From assembly GCA_002784145.1 (NCBI GenBank), contig PFKE01000064.1, positions 1 through 64,000 on the forward strand: 64,000 nucleotides of DNA. Direction: 5' to 3'. The notes under the pieces were generated by a model. It had not been told where the DNA came from. It worked only from the letters and a program-made list of their open reading frames with translations, and ran no database searches. Source of the stretch: Flavobacteriaceae bacterium CG_4_10_14_3_um_filter_33_47. Lineage in GTDB: Bacteria > Bacteroidota > Bacteroidia > Flavobacteriales > Flavobacteriaceae. A program made the position numbers and the translations under genes. This document shows, in pieces, positions 17,493-26,681 of this stretch. Every line of letters starts with the position of its first letter. The stretch's first letter is position 1.

Positions 17493-18359
17493 TTATGCTC
17501 TCGCTTTAAAATATCCTAATAATTTTTTTACATAGCTTTCATCAACACGGCAATCAATAGCTCCAGCACCAGATTTTGAAAAGCTATCTTTGTAATAATT
17601 CACTCGGTCGTGGTAGAATTTACCATAATTAAGCCTTACTTTGTTTGAAGCTGTATTGACCAACATGAACTCTCCTGTTTCTTCATCTTCCATTTGAACC
17701 ATTCCTAAATTTGGGATATTTTCTTCACGCTTATCATACACACGTATGCCTGTAACATCATGTTTTTTAGCCGCTATTTTCATGGTATGCTGAAAATCAT
17801 CGGCTATAAAATCTGAAAGCACAAAAACAATGGCTTTCTTCTTCATAACACTCGATAAAAATTTCAAGGCTTCGGCAATATTGGTTTTTTTACTTTTTGG
17901 TTCAAATTCTATAAGCTCCCGTATAATTCTCAACACATGAGATCGCCCTTTTTTGGGCGGAATGTATAGTTCTATTTGGTCTGAAAACAAGATCAGTCCA
18001 ATTTTGTCATTGTTTTGAGTGGCAGAAAACGCTAAGGTTGCAGCAATTTCTGTTATGACTTCATTTTTGAATTGTTCTTGAGTTCCAAAAAATTCAGAAC
18101 CAGAAATATCAACCATGAGCATCATGGTCAATTCTCGCTCTTCTTCAAAGACTTTTATATAGGGCTCGCTATACCTTGCCGTAACATTCCAGTCTATATT
18201 TCTAACATCATCACCATATTGATATTGTCTTACCTCACTAAAAGTCATACCTCGCCCTTTGAAGGTAGAATGGTATTCGCCTCCAAATATATGATCGGAC
18301 AACCTGCGTGTCTTAATCTCTATTTTTCGTACTTTTTTTAGTAATTCTTTAGTATCCAT
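17493..18359 (-). CDS. DUF58 domain protein
   Basis: 288 residues from the ATG at 18359 (MDTKELLKKVRKIEIKTRRL), which is the conserved N-terminus of the family; an in-frame ATG 54 bp further upstream adds residues with no family counterpart. DUF58 proteins contain a VWA-like fold: the ISGSEFFG stretch (MLMVDISGS, about residues 78-86) is a MIDAS-like DxSGS and the segment GDDVRNIDWNVTAR is the DUF58 hallmark. It is the second gene of the MoxR-DUF58-VWA arrangement, in which the AAA+ MoxR is thought to act as a chaperone on VWA proteins. Confidence 0.9.
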   Translation of the reverse strand: MDTKELLKKVRKIEIKTRRLSDHIFGGEYHSTFKGRGMTFSEVRQYQYGDDVRNIDWNVTARYSEPYIKVFEEERELTMMLMVDISGSEFFGTQEQFKNEVITEIAATLAFSATQNNDKIGLILFSDQIELYIPPKKGRSHVLRIIRELIEFEPKSKKTNIAEALKFLSSVMKKKAIVFVLSDFIADDFQHTMKIAAKKHDVTGIRVYDKREENIPNLGMVQMEDEETGEFMLVNTASNKVRLNYGKFYHDRVNYYKDSFSKSGAGAIDCRVDESYVKKLLGYFKARA

Positions 18360-18410
18360 TTTTAAATTGTCTATTGAATATTTATTATTGATTAATTTTC
18401 TCTTAATAAT

Positions 18411-18438
18411 CAATTGTCAATTATCAATTGTCAATTTT
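18411..18438. repeat. 7-bp-period array between moxR and the DUF58 gene
   Basis: Four consecutive 7-mers: CAATTGT, CAATTAT, CAATTGT, CAATTTT. The last runs into the stop codon of moxR. The 77-bp gap is otherwise AT-rich and non-coding. Confidence 0.8.
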
Positions 18439-19441
18439 AAGGTACTTCTATTTCGTTAACAATTTTGTTGATAATGTCTTCAGAGGTTACGTTTTCAGCT
18501 TCTGCCTCATAAGTAATGCCAATTCTATGTCTTAGCACGTCATAAACAACAGCTCTAACATCTTCTGGAATTACATAACCACGACGCTTTATAAAAGCGT
18601 AACATTTTGCAGCGATTGCTAGATTAATGCTTCCACGAGGTGATGCTCCAAAAGAAATGAGTGGTTTTAAATCTGGAAGTTTAAATTTTTCTGGATAACG
18701 AGTCGCAAAGATGATGTCTAAAATATATTTTTCAATTTTTTCATCCATATATACTTCACGAACTGCTTGTTGAGCTTTCAATATGGTATCAATGGAAACT
18801 ACAGGATTCACTTTATCCCAAGAACCTTTCATATTCGCTCTCATAATGAGTTGTTCTTCGGCTAACTTTGGATAATCAATGACAGTTTTTAACATAAAAC
18901 GATCAACCTGAGCTTCTGGTAATGGGTAAGTTCCTTCTTGCTCAACGGGGTTTTGAGTAGCCATAACCAAAAAAGGCTTATCTAAAATAAAGGTTTCGTC
19001 ACCAATGGTAACTTGTTTTTCTTGCATGGCTTCAAGCAAAGCCGATTGCACTTTGGCTGGTGCTCTGTTTATCTCATCAGCCAACACAAAATTTGCAAAA
19101 ATTGGCCCTTTTTTTATAGAAAAATCATTAAGCTTGATGTTGTAAATTAAGGTTCCCGTTACATCTGCGGGCAATAAGTCTGGTGTAAACTGTATTCTGC
19201 TAAACGAACCATCAATAGCTTTTGCTAAGGTGTTGATTGCTAAAGTTTTTGCTAAGCCTGGAACACCTTCAAGCAAAATATGTCCTTGCCCAAGAAGTCC
19301 GATAAGCAAGCGTTCTACCATATGCTTTTGACCCACAATAACCTTGTTCATTTCCAACATGAGTAAATCAACAAAAGCACTTTCCTTTTCTATCTTTTCA
19401 TTAATTGTTTTAATATCAATTGTACCTGTTTCTTCCATCAT
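18437..19441 (-). CDS. MoxR family AAA+ ATPase
   Basis: 334 residues, cytoplasmic. Walker A GVPGLAKT at 59-66 and Walker B with sensor region LADEINRAPAKVQ at 120-132 identify the MoxR class. The FGASPRGS and RHRIG segments near the C-terminus are also typical. MoxR ATPases work with VWA-domain proteins, here the DUF58, BatA and BatB products encoded next to it, probably in assembly or metal insertion. It is the first gene of the operon; two near-identical 17-bp repeats lie upstream and may be operator sites. Confidence 0.93.
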   Translation of the reverse strand: MMEETGTIDIKTINEKIEKESAFVDLLMLEMNKVIVGQKHMVERLLIGLLGQGHILLEGVPGLAKTLAINTLAKAIDGSFSRIQFTPDLLPADVTGTLIYNIKLNDFSIKKGPIFANFVLADEINRAPAKVQSALLEAMQEKQVTIGDETFILDKPFLVMATQNPVEQEGTYPLPEAQVDRFMLKTVIDYPKLAEEQLIMRANMKGSWDKVNPVVSIDTILKAQQAVREVYMDEKIEKYILDIIFATRYPEKFKLPDLKPLISFGASPRGSINLAIAAKCYAFIKRRGYVIPEDVRAVVYDVLRHRIGITYEAEAENVTSEDIINKIVNEIEVP

Positions 19442-19518
19442 TTTTTAATTTTTTAAAAGCTCGAATATACTGCCCTTAATTGAGCAATGCAAATTGTTAA
19501 AATTTTAAATGGTAAGCT

Positions 19519-19568
19519 GTTAATAATTGGTTAAAATATTCTCTCAATGCCGTTAATTATTGGTTAAA
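19519..19568. promoter_or_regulatory. pair of 17-bp direct repeats upstream of the moxR-bat operon
   Basis: GTTAATAATTGGTTAAA at 19519-19535 and GTTAATTATTGGTTAAA at 19552-19568 differ at one base and are 33 bp apart, about three turns of DNA, so they would face the same side of the helix. They lie 78-127 bp upstream of moxR and 94-143 bp upstream of the SDR gene. This looks like a two-site operator for a dimeric or cooperative regulator of one or both genes. Confidence 0.5.
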
Positions 19569-19661
19569 TGCCCTAATTTTTTATCTTAAAACTAACCTGC
19601 TTTACTTGTTAGAAGGTTTTTGAGTATTTTTATACATGAAATGCATTAAGATCTATATAAA

Positions 19662-20417
19662 ATGAATAAAATTGCCTTAATAACAGGAGCCACCAGTGGT
19701 ATAGGTAAAGCTACAGCCTATGAATTTGCCAAACACGGCATTTCATTAATATTATGTGGCAGACGACAAGAACGTCTTGAAGCTATAAAAAATGAATTAA
19801 GCGCTACAACAAAAGTTTACACATTATGTTTTGACGTTAGAAACAGAAAAGACGTTGAACAAGCTATACATTCGCTTCCAGACCATTTTAAAACCATCGA
19901 TATCCTCATTAATAATGCTGGTAATGCCCATGGATTGGATTCTATAGAAACAGGCAGCATTGATGATTGGGATGCCATGATGGATATTAATGTAAAGGGA
20001 TTGTTATATGTGAGCAGGGCCGTTATTCCACAAATGACAGAACGGCAAGCCGGACACATTATCAACATTGGCTCTTCTGCTGGAAAAGAAGTCTATCCAA
20101 AAGGCAATGTGTATTGCGGTAGTAAACATGCTGTATTGGCCATAACTGAAGGCATGCGCATTGATTTAAACCCATATGGAATCAAGGTTGGTGCAGTTAA
20201 TCCCGGATTGGTGGAAACCGAATTTTCAAAAGTCCGCTTTAAAGGCGAAAAAATAGCCGATACGGTTTACAAAGGGTTTGAAGCTTTGCAAGCCCGGGAT
20301 ATTGCAGAGATTATATACTTTGTAATATCAAGACCAAAACACGTAAATATTGCTGATTTGCTGGTGTTTCCAACGGCTCAGGCAAATAGTACAACCGTAA
20401 AAAAAACTAACTTTTAA
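19662..20417 (+). CDS. short-chain dehydrogenase/reductase
   Basis: 251 residues with the classical SDR layout: cofactor motif TGATSGIG (8-15), NNAG (84-87), catalytic Ser about 138-139 and YCGSK (Tyr151, Lys155). It resembles the YdfG group of NADP-dependent dehydrogenases acting on serine or 3-hydroxy acids (the VNPGLVETEFS segment fits), but the substrate cannot be fixed from sequence. It is divergent from moxR and about 30 bp upstream of the AlbA-type gene. Confidence 0.88.
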   Translation: MNKIALITGATSGIGKATAYEFAKHGISLILCGRRQERLEAIKNELSATTKVYTLCFDVRNRKDVEQAIHSLPDHFKTIDILINNAGNAHGLDSIETGSIDDWDAMMDINVKGLLYVSRAVIPQMTERQAGHIINIGSSAGKEVYPKGNVYCGSKHAVLAITEGMRIDLNPYGIKVGAVNPGLVETEFSKVRFKGEKIADTVYKGFEALQARDIAEIIYFVISRPKHVNIADLLVFPTAQANSTTVKKTNF

Positions 20418-20447
20418 GTTGTTGTTTTTTATTAAATGTAAGCTCCA

Positions 20448-21581
20448 ATGATTAATAAACGCCTACTTATAAAACACCTTTTAGCTCACAACGATGAGAA
20501 TAGTTTTTATGACAAAAAGCGAAAAATTGATATCAGCCATAAAGAGGGCAAGGCAAAGTTTTTAAAACATGTATGCGCCTTGTCTAACAGCAACCCAAAG
20601 AACAACTCGTTTATTGTTATTGGGGTAGAAGATGAAGACAACAACATTGTTGGTGTTGATTTTTTTGATGATAGCAAAATACAAAACCTTATCAATGCCT
20701 ATCTTACCAATCCACCCATTGTACAATACGAAAATATTCCTTTTCCGCATTTACCAGATGATAAAGTTGTTGGTTTAGTAACCATCAGGCCCATTGAAAA
20801 AATAACATCTCTCAGAAAAAACATTTGGAAGTATTACGGTGGTTCTGTTTTTTTTAGAGATGGCAGTATGAGTATGCCAAAAGTATTTGACGTTGAAATA
20901 AAAGATATTAATTCAAAAATTGTTGAGGCTATTGAAAAAAATGCTCAAAACAACATTCAGCATACTTTAGATGGTGTTTTTGATTTTATGAACAAACGAA
21001 AAGACTACAACCCACAATACAAAGTGTTTAAAGAATATTTTGTGGTTTGTTGGGCCGGACAAAAAAAAGAGGTGAAAGATGAAACGTTTTTATCAAGAGT
21101 AGATATTGAATTGATTAATGAACAGGTTCGTTTGTTTTTTTCAAACTTAGATGAAGTGTCTATAACGATTCATGAAAACTATTTTAAAATCATTGAATAT
21201 GTAAAACTTGGATTGCAAAACAATCATAAATACTATCCATTGGAAGAAACCATAATTAGTTTTGAAGAAAACGCTAATTATAATATTGACACAAAATTAT
21301 TATTTGAACCGCCACAATATGACAAAAAAACATTATATCACATTTATAACAGCAATAATTCGATTTTAGAAAAACTAAAAAAAGGATTAACCCTAACAAA
21401 AATGGAGGCCTTAGATTTAAAAAACTTATCAGCAACCTACCTCATTTGCTATTTGAATTTATTTCACGAAGCCATAGATAAACTCAATGAAGCAAGACCA
21501 TATCTAAAAAATTACAGTAAAGACCTGTACAATACTTATAAGGATTCTATTAGAATTTTAAGAAAAGTAAAATACAGTTAA
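20448..21581 (+). CDS. AlbA/Schlafen-type putative nucleic-acid-binding protein
   Basis: 377 residues. The N-terminal about 120 residues match the AlbA_2 (formerly AAA_4, Schlafen-like) domain: a small helix, an acidic strand, KFLKHVCALSNS, FIVIGVEDEDNNIVGV, then a VTIRP strand. The rest is helical and unrecognised. Such proteins are commonly labelled ATP-binding, though nucleotide binding has not been shown for most. It follows the SDR gene by 30 bp on the same strand, but no functional link is clear. Confidence 0.7.
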   Translation: MINKRLLIKHLLAHNDENSFYDKKRKIDISHKEGKAKFLKHVCALSNSNPKNNSFIVIGVEDEDNNIVGVDFFDDSKIQNLINAYLTNPPIVQYENIPFPHLPDDKVVGLVTIRPIEKITSLRKNIWKYYGGSVFFRDGSMSMPKVFDVEIKDINSKIVEAIEKNAQNNIQHTLDGVFDFMNKRKDYNPQYKVFKEYFVVCWAGQKKEVKDETFLSRVDIELINEQVRLFFSNLDEVSITIHENYFKIIEYVKLGLQNNHKYYPLEETIISFEENANYNIDTKLLFEPPQYDKKTLYHIYNSNNSILEKLKKGLTLTKMEALDLKNLSATYLICYLNLFHEAIDKLNEARPYLKNYSKDLYNTYKDSIRILRKVKYS

Positions 21582-21732
21582 TTTTAAACCATATTTAACC
21601 AAAACTTAACAATAAAACAGCATCAATCATCAACTTTTTGTTGATTTTTGCCATGCTATTAATCAGTTATAAATAAAGCCTTGTCTCTCCCGAAAAAAAT
21701 CGGCATTGAAGCAGGGTTTTTTTTATCCTATT

Positions 21733-23286
21733 TTACAAATCAAATTTAATTCCCTGAGCTAAGGGTAGATTAGTTGTGTAGTTAATGGTATTGGTTTGCC
21801 TTCTCATATACACTTTCCAAGCATCACTGCCCGACTCGCGTCCACCGCCAGTTTCTTTTTCGCCTCCAAAAGCGCCACCAATTTCAGCACCAGAGGTTCC
21901 AATATTTACATTGGCAATGCCACAATCTGATCCAGCAACCGATAAAAAATGTTCAGCTTCGCGCAAATTATTGGTCATGATGGCAGATGATAAACCTTGC
22001 ACAACATTATTTTGAATGGCTATGGCATTTTCAACCGTTCCAGAATATTTTAACACATATAAAACTGGAGCAAACGTTTCGTGCTGTACAATTTTAAATT
22101 CAGGTTTTGCTTCGGCGATGGCCGGTTTTACATAACAACCGCTTTCGTAACCTTTACCAGAAAGCACAGCGCCTTCAACGAGCATACGTCCGCCTTCTTC
22201 AATAACCTGATTTAAAGCTTTTTGATACATGGCTACCGCATCTTTATCTATGAGTGGTCCCACATGATGATGTTCATCTAATGGATTTCCAACACGTAAT
22301 TGTTTATAAGCATCTGTTATAGCTATAATTACCTTATCGTAAATCGAGTCATGAATAATTAACCGTCTAGTAGAAGTGCATCGCTGTCCTGCGGTTCCTA
22401 CAGCACCAAAAACAGCGCCTATAACCGTCATTTTTATATCAGCATCTGGGGTTACAATAATGGCATTATTACCTCCTAATTCTAATAAAGACCTTCCTAA
22501 ACGTGCGGCAACTTCTTGCGCCACAATTTTACCCATTCTAATAGAGCCAGTGGCAGAAATTAATGGAATACGTTGGTCTTTTGTCATAAATTCCCCAACC
22601 TTGTAATCTCCGTTTATTAAACATGAAATACCTTCTGGTAAATTATTGTTGGCAAAAACTTCTGCTGCAATGTTTTGGCAAGCAATCCCACATAATGATG
22701 CTTTTTCGCTGGGTTTCCATACACAAACATCGCCACAAACCCAAGCTAAAGCTGTGTTCCAAGCCCAAACAGCCACCGGAAAATTAAAAGCTGAAATAAT
22801 TCCAACCACACCTAAAGGATGGTATTGTTCATACATTCTGTGTCCAGGTCTTTCGCTATGCATGGTTAACCCATGAAGTTGTCGTGATAATCCAACAGCA
22901 AAATCACAGATATCAATCATTTCTTGAACTTCACCTAGTCCTTCTTGAATACTTTTACCCATTTCATACGAAACCAAGGTTCCTAAAGCCTGTTTTTTTT
23001 GTCTTAGTTTATCCCCAAACTGACGAACAATCTCACCTCGTTGAGGTGCTGGTGTCGTTCTCCAGATTTTAAAGGCCGCTGTTGCAACATCCATTACTTT
23101 ATCGTAATCTGCTTTAGACGTAGTTTTTATTTTTCCTATTAAAAGACCATCAACAGGCGAATAACTTTCAAGCAATTCTCCGCTTGAAAAATTGTTAACA
23201 CCTGTAGAAGTACCGTCATTAATATCTTTAACACCTAATTGTTTTAAAGCTTGTTTTATTTCGAAATCAGCAGCAATTGCCTTCAT
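21733..23286 (-). CDS. ALDH7-type aldehyde dehydrogenase (aminoadipate-semialdehyde type)
   Basis: 517 residues. The catalytic Cys303 sits in TAGQRCTSTRR and the general base Glu269 in LLELGGNN. The NAD site is indicated by AFNFP (166-170) and the ATGS motif (245-248). The GGNNAIIV and RCTSTRRL segments are those of the ALDH7A1/AmaB group, which oxidises piperideine-6-carboxylate or 2-aminoadipate semialdehyde in lysine breakdown. Substrate assignment is by family resemblance; no other lysine catabolism gene is nearby. Single gene. Confidence 0.85.
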   Translation of the reverse strand: MKAIAADFEIKQALKQLGVKDINDGTSTGVNNFSSGELLESYSPVDGLLIGKIKTTSKADYDKVMDVATAAFKIWRTTPAPQRGEIVRQFGDKLRQKKQALGTLVSYEMGKSIQEGLGEVQEMIDICDFAVGLSRQLHGLTMHSERPGHRMYEQYHPLGVVGIISAFNFPVAVWAWNTALAWVCGDVCVWKPSEKASLCGIACQNIAAEVFANNNLPEGISCLINGDYKVGEFMTKDQRIPLISATGSIRMGKIVAQEVAARLGRSLLELGGNNAIIVTPDADIKMTVIGAVFGAVGTAGQRCTSTRRLIIHDSIYDKVIIAITDAYKQLRVGNPLDEHHHVGPLIDKDAVAMYQKALNQVIEEGGRMLVEGAVLSGKGYESGCYVKPAIAEAKPEFKIVQHETFAPVLYVLKYSGTVENAIAIQNNVVQGLSSAIMTNNLREAEHFLSVAGSDCGIANVNIGTSGAEIGGAFGGEKETGGGRESGSDAWKVYMRRQTNTINYTTNLPLAQGIKFDL

Positions 23287-23409
23287 ATGGATAATATTTT
23301 TACGAATTTTATAATTATGAGATAAAGATACTAATAAAAAATTGTTTTAAAACCAGACTTTATTTCTAAATAATGTAACTTTAATGCTTCTCTACATTTT
23401 ATTTTAAAC

Positions 23410-24462
23410 ATGAAAAAACGTTTTATTTTAGGTTTAATTGCAATCGTTTTAGCTGGTTGTAAAAATGATGTTAAGCCCATCCATTCAAAATCATCTTCTG
23501 AAAAACAAAATGAATTTGCCATTGTCATTCACGGTGGTGCTGGCACCATTTTAAAAGAAAACATGACACCTGAAAAAGAAGCGGCTTACCAAGCAACATT
23601 AGAAGAAGCTATTAGAGTTGGGTATGAAATTTTAAAACATGGTGGCAGTAGCATAGAAGCCGTTCAAAAAACAATTAATGTCATGGAAGATTCTCCTCTG
23701 TTTAATGCCGGTAAAGGAGCTGTTTTTACCAATGCTGGTACAAACGAGCATGATGCTTCCATAATGGATGGAAAAACATTGAATGCAGGCGCCTCGGCAG
23801 GGACGAAAACCGTTAAAAACCCTATTGATTTAGCTAGGGCTATTATGGATAATTCTCCTCATGTAATGCTTTCAGGAAGTGGTGCTGAAGCGTTCGCCGA
23901 AGAACAAGGGTTGAACCTAGTTAAACCCGAATATTTTTACACTGAAAGTAAATTTAAATCGCTTCAAAAAATTAAAAATACGACTCATGTTTTATTAGAA
24001 TATAACCCTAAAAAGGCTTTTTATGATTCAACCATTAAAGATTCAAAATTTGGCACGGTTGGCTGTGTTGCATTAGATAAAAATGGAAATCTGGCTGCTG
24101 GAACTTCTACAGGAGGCATGACCAATAAACGTTGGGGACGCATTGGTGATGCTCCCGTTATTGGAGCAGGAACCTATGCCAATAACAACACTTGTGCAGT
24201 ATCAAGTACTGGTTGGGGCGAATTTTTTATACGAGCCGTTGTCGCTCATGATATTTCAGCCTTGATGGAATATAAAGGCTTATCTTTAGCAGAAGCCGCC
24301 AAAGAGGTTATTCAAAATAAAATTCCTAAACTTGGAGGTGATGGTGGTATTATTGCAGTTGATAAAAATGGCAACATGGTTATGGAATTTAATACAGCAG
24401 GCATGTTTAGAGCAACCATGAATGATAAAGGAGATTTAATTATTGGAATGTATAATGACTAA
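23410..24462 (+). CDS. isoaspartyl peptidase / L-asparaginase, lipoprotein form
   Basis: 350 residues with a lipoprotein signal (MKKRFILGLI, lipobox VLAGC, Cys17) ahead of an Ntn-hydrolase of the plant-type asparaginase family. The autocleavage site is in DSKFGTVGCVALD, with Thr216 expected as the N-terminal nucleophile of the beta chain. The GTSTGG, RWGRIGDAP and GAGTYA substrate-site motifs follow. It releases aspartate from isoaspartyl dipeptides or asparagine. The lipobox predicts extracytoplasmic location, so it may salvage amino acids from peptides outside the inner membrane. It overlaps the next gene by 8 bp. Confidence 0.9.
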   Translation: MKKRFILGLIAIVLAGCKNDVKPIHSKSSSEKQNEFAIVIHGGAGTILKENMTPEKEAAYQATLEEAIRVGYEILKHGGSSIEAVQKTINVMEDSPLFNAGKGAVFTNAGTNEHDASIMDGKTLNAGASAGTKTVKNPIDLARAIMDNSPHVMLSGSGAEAFAEEQGLNLVKPEYFYTESKFKSLQKIKNTTHVLLEYNPKKAFYDSTIKDSKFGTVGCVALDKNGNLAAGTSTGGMTNKRWGRIGDAPVIGAGTYANNNTCAVSSTGWGEFFIRAVVAHDISALMEYKGLSLAEAAKEVIQNKIPKLGGDGGIIAVDKNGNMVMEFNTAGMFRATMNDKGDLIIGMYND

Positions 24463-24781
24463 AAAACTTCCGTATTACGCCGTTATTTTTATCTCAAAGC
24501 ACTCTGAAAATATTGAGGGCTATTTAGAAATGTCTCATAAAATGGAATCTCTTGCTAAATTGCAAGATGGGTTTTTAGGTTTGGACAGCGCAAGAGATGA
24601 CATTGGAATTACCATCAGCTACTGGGAAAGTTTAGAAGCTATTAAAAACTGGAAAAAGCAAACCGACCATCTTGAAGCCCAACAAAAAGGACAAAAAATT
24701 TGGTATCACTGGTATCATGTTAAAATTTGTAAGGTAGAACGCGAGTATGAATTTGGAATGCACTTAAAACTTAACCATTAA
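24455..24781 (+). CDS. ABM-fold (antibiotic biosynthesis monooxygenase type) protein
   Basis: About 108 residues from the ATG at 24455, which overlaps the asparaginase stop in ATGACTAA; an upstream in-frame ATG would overlap more and adds only MECI. The pattern YYAVIFISKHSE, GFLGLDSARDD, ISYWESLEAIKNWKKQTDH, KIWYHWYHVKI is that of the dimeric ABM fold. Family members include monooxygenases and heme-degrading proteins, but many have no known activity. Translational coupling with the isoaspartyl peptidase is suggested by the overlap. Confidence 0.8.
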   Translation: MTKKLPYYAVIFISKHSENIEGYLEMSHKMESLAKLQDGFLGLDSARDDIGITISYWESLEAIKNWKKQTDHLEAQQKGQKIWYHWYHVKICKVEREYEFGMHLKLNH

Positions 24782-24851
24782 AAAAACAGATATACTCAGA
24801 AACTTTAAGCAACCATTTGCTTAAATTAACATCTACATAGAAATAATTATT

Positions 24852-25307
24852 GTGAAATACTTTTCTTTATTGGTTTGCTTGTTATGTCTTTTCTCTTGTA
24901 AAAATAATGATAAAGAAGATATCGATTGTGCCTTATTTGATCCTTTCATTGCGAATCTATTTATCAAATTAGTCGATTCCGAAGGAAATAACCTAATAGA
25001 AAACAACACTTTTATAGCAAATAATATAACCATTTTATTTAATGGCAATACCTTTACCAATGTTGTTTTTACTAATGTTCCTGATTTAGAAAATTTAATG
25101 GCTTTAAATTTAATTGGAGTAGATGGCAATAACCTTTTTGAAATTAAATTATCTGATAATGAAACAGACTCTTTGATTATGAATTTAACCACTGAATCTA
25201 AAGTTTGTGGTTTAACTTTTTTTAAATTAAATTCTGTAACTTATAACGAAACCATTCAAACCCTAGAGAATTTTAATGGAAACTATATGATAACAGTAGT
25301 TAAATAG
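24852..25307 (+). CDS. hypothetical lipoprotein, GTG start
   Basis: 151 residues starting with GTG at 24852. The N-terminus KYFSLLVCLLCLFSCKNN is a lipoprotein signal with lipobox LFSC. The mature part is beta-rich (Asn, Val, Leu, Thr) with a single later Cys in SKVCGLTF. No family is recognised. It lies 70 bp after the ABM gene and converges with the endonuclease-like gene, leaving 12 bp between stops. Confidence 0.65.
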   Translation: MKYFSLLVCLLCLFSCKNNDKEDIDCALFDPFIANLFIKLVDSEGNNLIENNTFIANNITILFNGNTFTNVVFTNVPDLENLMALNLIGVDGNNLFEIKLSDNETDSLIMNLTTESKVCGLTFFKLNSVTYNETIQTLENFNGNYMITVVK

Positions 25308-25319
25308 TTTGCATTGGCC

Positions 25320-26189
25320 TTATTTTCGAATAAAGGTTTTTAACAAACCATGATCTGATTTGGTTGTGAATAACTTCTGGGTTTTTAAAATTTTCAAATC
25401 TTTAGAAACCCAAATATGGTCCAAAGAAAGTACTGGCAGATTATAAAACCAGGTTTCTCTAAAACCATTGCCTTTTTTGTTAAACGCGTGATAAAAATTA
25501 TTTTTTAAAGGGTTTAAAAATTTAGACTCAAAAGGCACGTTAAAGTCGCCTAAAACAACGGTATTATTGGTTTTCTTAATAAGTTGGTTTACATAGGTAA
25601 GTTCCCAGTTTCGTGGTACATCGGCACTTCCAGTAACATCGACCGCATAAAAATTAATGCCTGCTGTATTAAAGTTTATTACCGAAGAATTATAATTTGA
25701 AGTATCGTCGCTATAAACCTTCAAAGGTGTTTTTGAGAAAATAAATAGTTCTCTGTTTGATTTAAAGAAATGGTATTTGGGAAATCTTTTTTGAAGGCTT
25801 TTTAAATCGTTTTTACTGGATTCTACTAACACCAGAATGTCTGGAATCTCCCCATTTTCTTTAAGAGACATTTCAAATTGGTTTTCTCTAGACGCATTCC
25901 AAAACACAATTTCTAAATCGTTTTCAGTAACCGCTTCTGGAATATGGATTTTAAAACTTCTGCCCAGCCAAATCATCGTCAAAATCCCTGCTAAAATTAT
26001 ATTGTATTTCCATTGTTTTAAAAATACTGATAGTATTAAAACTATAGCTATAATAACGGGCAACGGAAGCATGTAGAAATATATGGACTCCCAATAGCTG
26101 CGTTCTTTTATAACAAAATGTATGGCTAATAGTGTTACAATTATTGCTACATTTATGAGATGCAAAACAACTCTTAGTATCTTTAACAT
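25320..26189 (-). CDS. endonuclease/exonuclease/phosphatase-like membrane protein
   Basis: About 289 residues from the ATG at 26189 (MLKILRVVLHL), which overlaps the stop of the upstream gene as TAATG; an in-frame ATG 33 bp upstream is less likely. Three transmembrane segments fill residues about 1-85. The rest is an EEP-fold catalytic domain: LVLVESSK (Glu, metal), VVLGDFNVPF (Asp and Asn), LDHIWVS and a terminal SDHGLL (Asp-His pair). Family members cleave phosphodiester bonds in nucleic acids or lipids; the membrane anchor puts the domain probably outside the cytoplasm. The substrate is unknown. Confidence 0.82.
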   Translation of the reverse strand: MLKILRVVLHLINVAIIVTLLAIHFVIKERSYWESIYFYMLPLPVIIAIVLILSVFLKQWKYNIILAGILTMIWLGRSFKIHIPEAVTENDLEIVFWNASRENQFEMSLKENGEIPDILVLVESSKNDLKSLQKRFPKYHFFKSNRELFIFSKTPLKVYSDDTSNYNSSVINFNTAGINFYAVDVTGSADVPRNWELTYVNQLIKKTNNTVVLGDFNVPFESKFLNPLKNNFYHAFNKKGNGFRETWFYNLPVLSLDHIWVSKDLKILKTQKLFTTKSDHGLLKTFIRK

Positions 26190-26677
26190 TATCTTAAAGG
26201 GAATCCTTTTGCTGCCCACCACGGATGTATTTCAATAATTAATCTACCAGCTTTAACCATGGGGTCAGAATTGGCTAGACTATCGGCTATATTAAACGTG
26301 GGTACATTATAAATGGTTATCCCTCTAATTTCACCATTATCACCAAACGGACCAGAAATATCTGCATAACCCAATTCATACATTTTACTTAAATGCGCTA
26401 AATGCAAGGATTGCAAACTATCTGCTTCCTGTTTGGTTTGAGAACGCATAGAACCACTTTTTAAAAAAGCAATAAAATATTGTTGCATTAAAATGGTGTC
26501 TTTGGTAGTTTCATCAATATAATCAAAGGTTTGAAACCCTCTTTTTGTAAGTTCTTCTTTTAGTTGTTTAGAGGTCTTTTGTATGTCTTTATTTTCTGAG
26601 ATACTTAGCTTGTCAATATCCTTTTTACAAGAAATAATTTGCATTAAAACCAACAGACCTAATAGTAGCTTTCTCAT
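26189..26677 (-). CDS. YciI-like domain lipoprotein
   Basis: 162 residues with lipoprotein signal (MRKLLLGLLVLMQIISC, Cys17) and a domain resembling YciI: YFIAFLKSG, a helical LQSLHLAHLSKMYELG, SGPFGDNGEIRGI and ADSLANSDPMVKAGRLIIEIHPWW. YciI proteins are usually cytoplasmic ferredoxin-like dimers of unclear function. Here the lipobox makes it an exported version. It is coupled by a one-base overlap to the EEP-like gene downstream. Confidence 0.78.
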   Translation of the reverse strand: MRKLLLGLLVLMQIISCKKDIDKLSISENKDIQKTSKQLKEELTKRGFQTFDYIDETTKDTILMQQYFIAFLKSGSMRSQTKQEADSLQSLHLAHLSKMYELGYADISGPFGDNGEIRGITIYNVPTFNIADSLANSDPMVKAGRLIIEIHPWWAAKGFPLR

Positions 26678-26681
26678 TTTA

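Noticed and set aside
21675-21727. Possible terminator before the ALDH gene (CCCGAAAAAAATCGG, then a T run)
   Set aside because: The stem is only four pairs with an A-rich loop, and the T run is separated from it by about 15 bases. Not a convincing intrinsic terminator.
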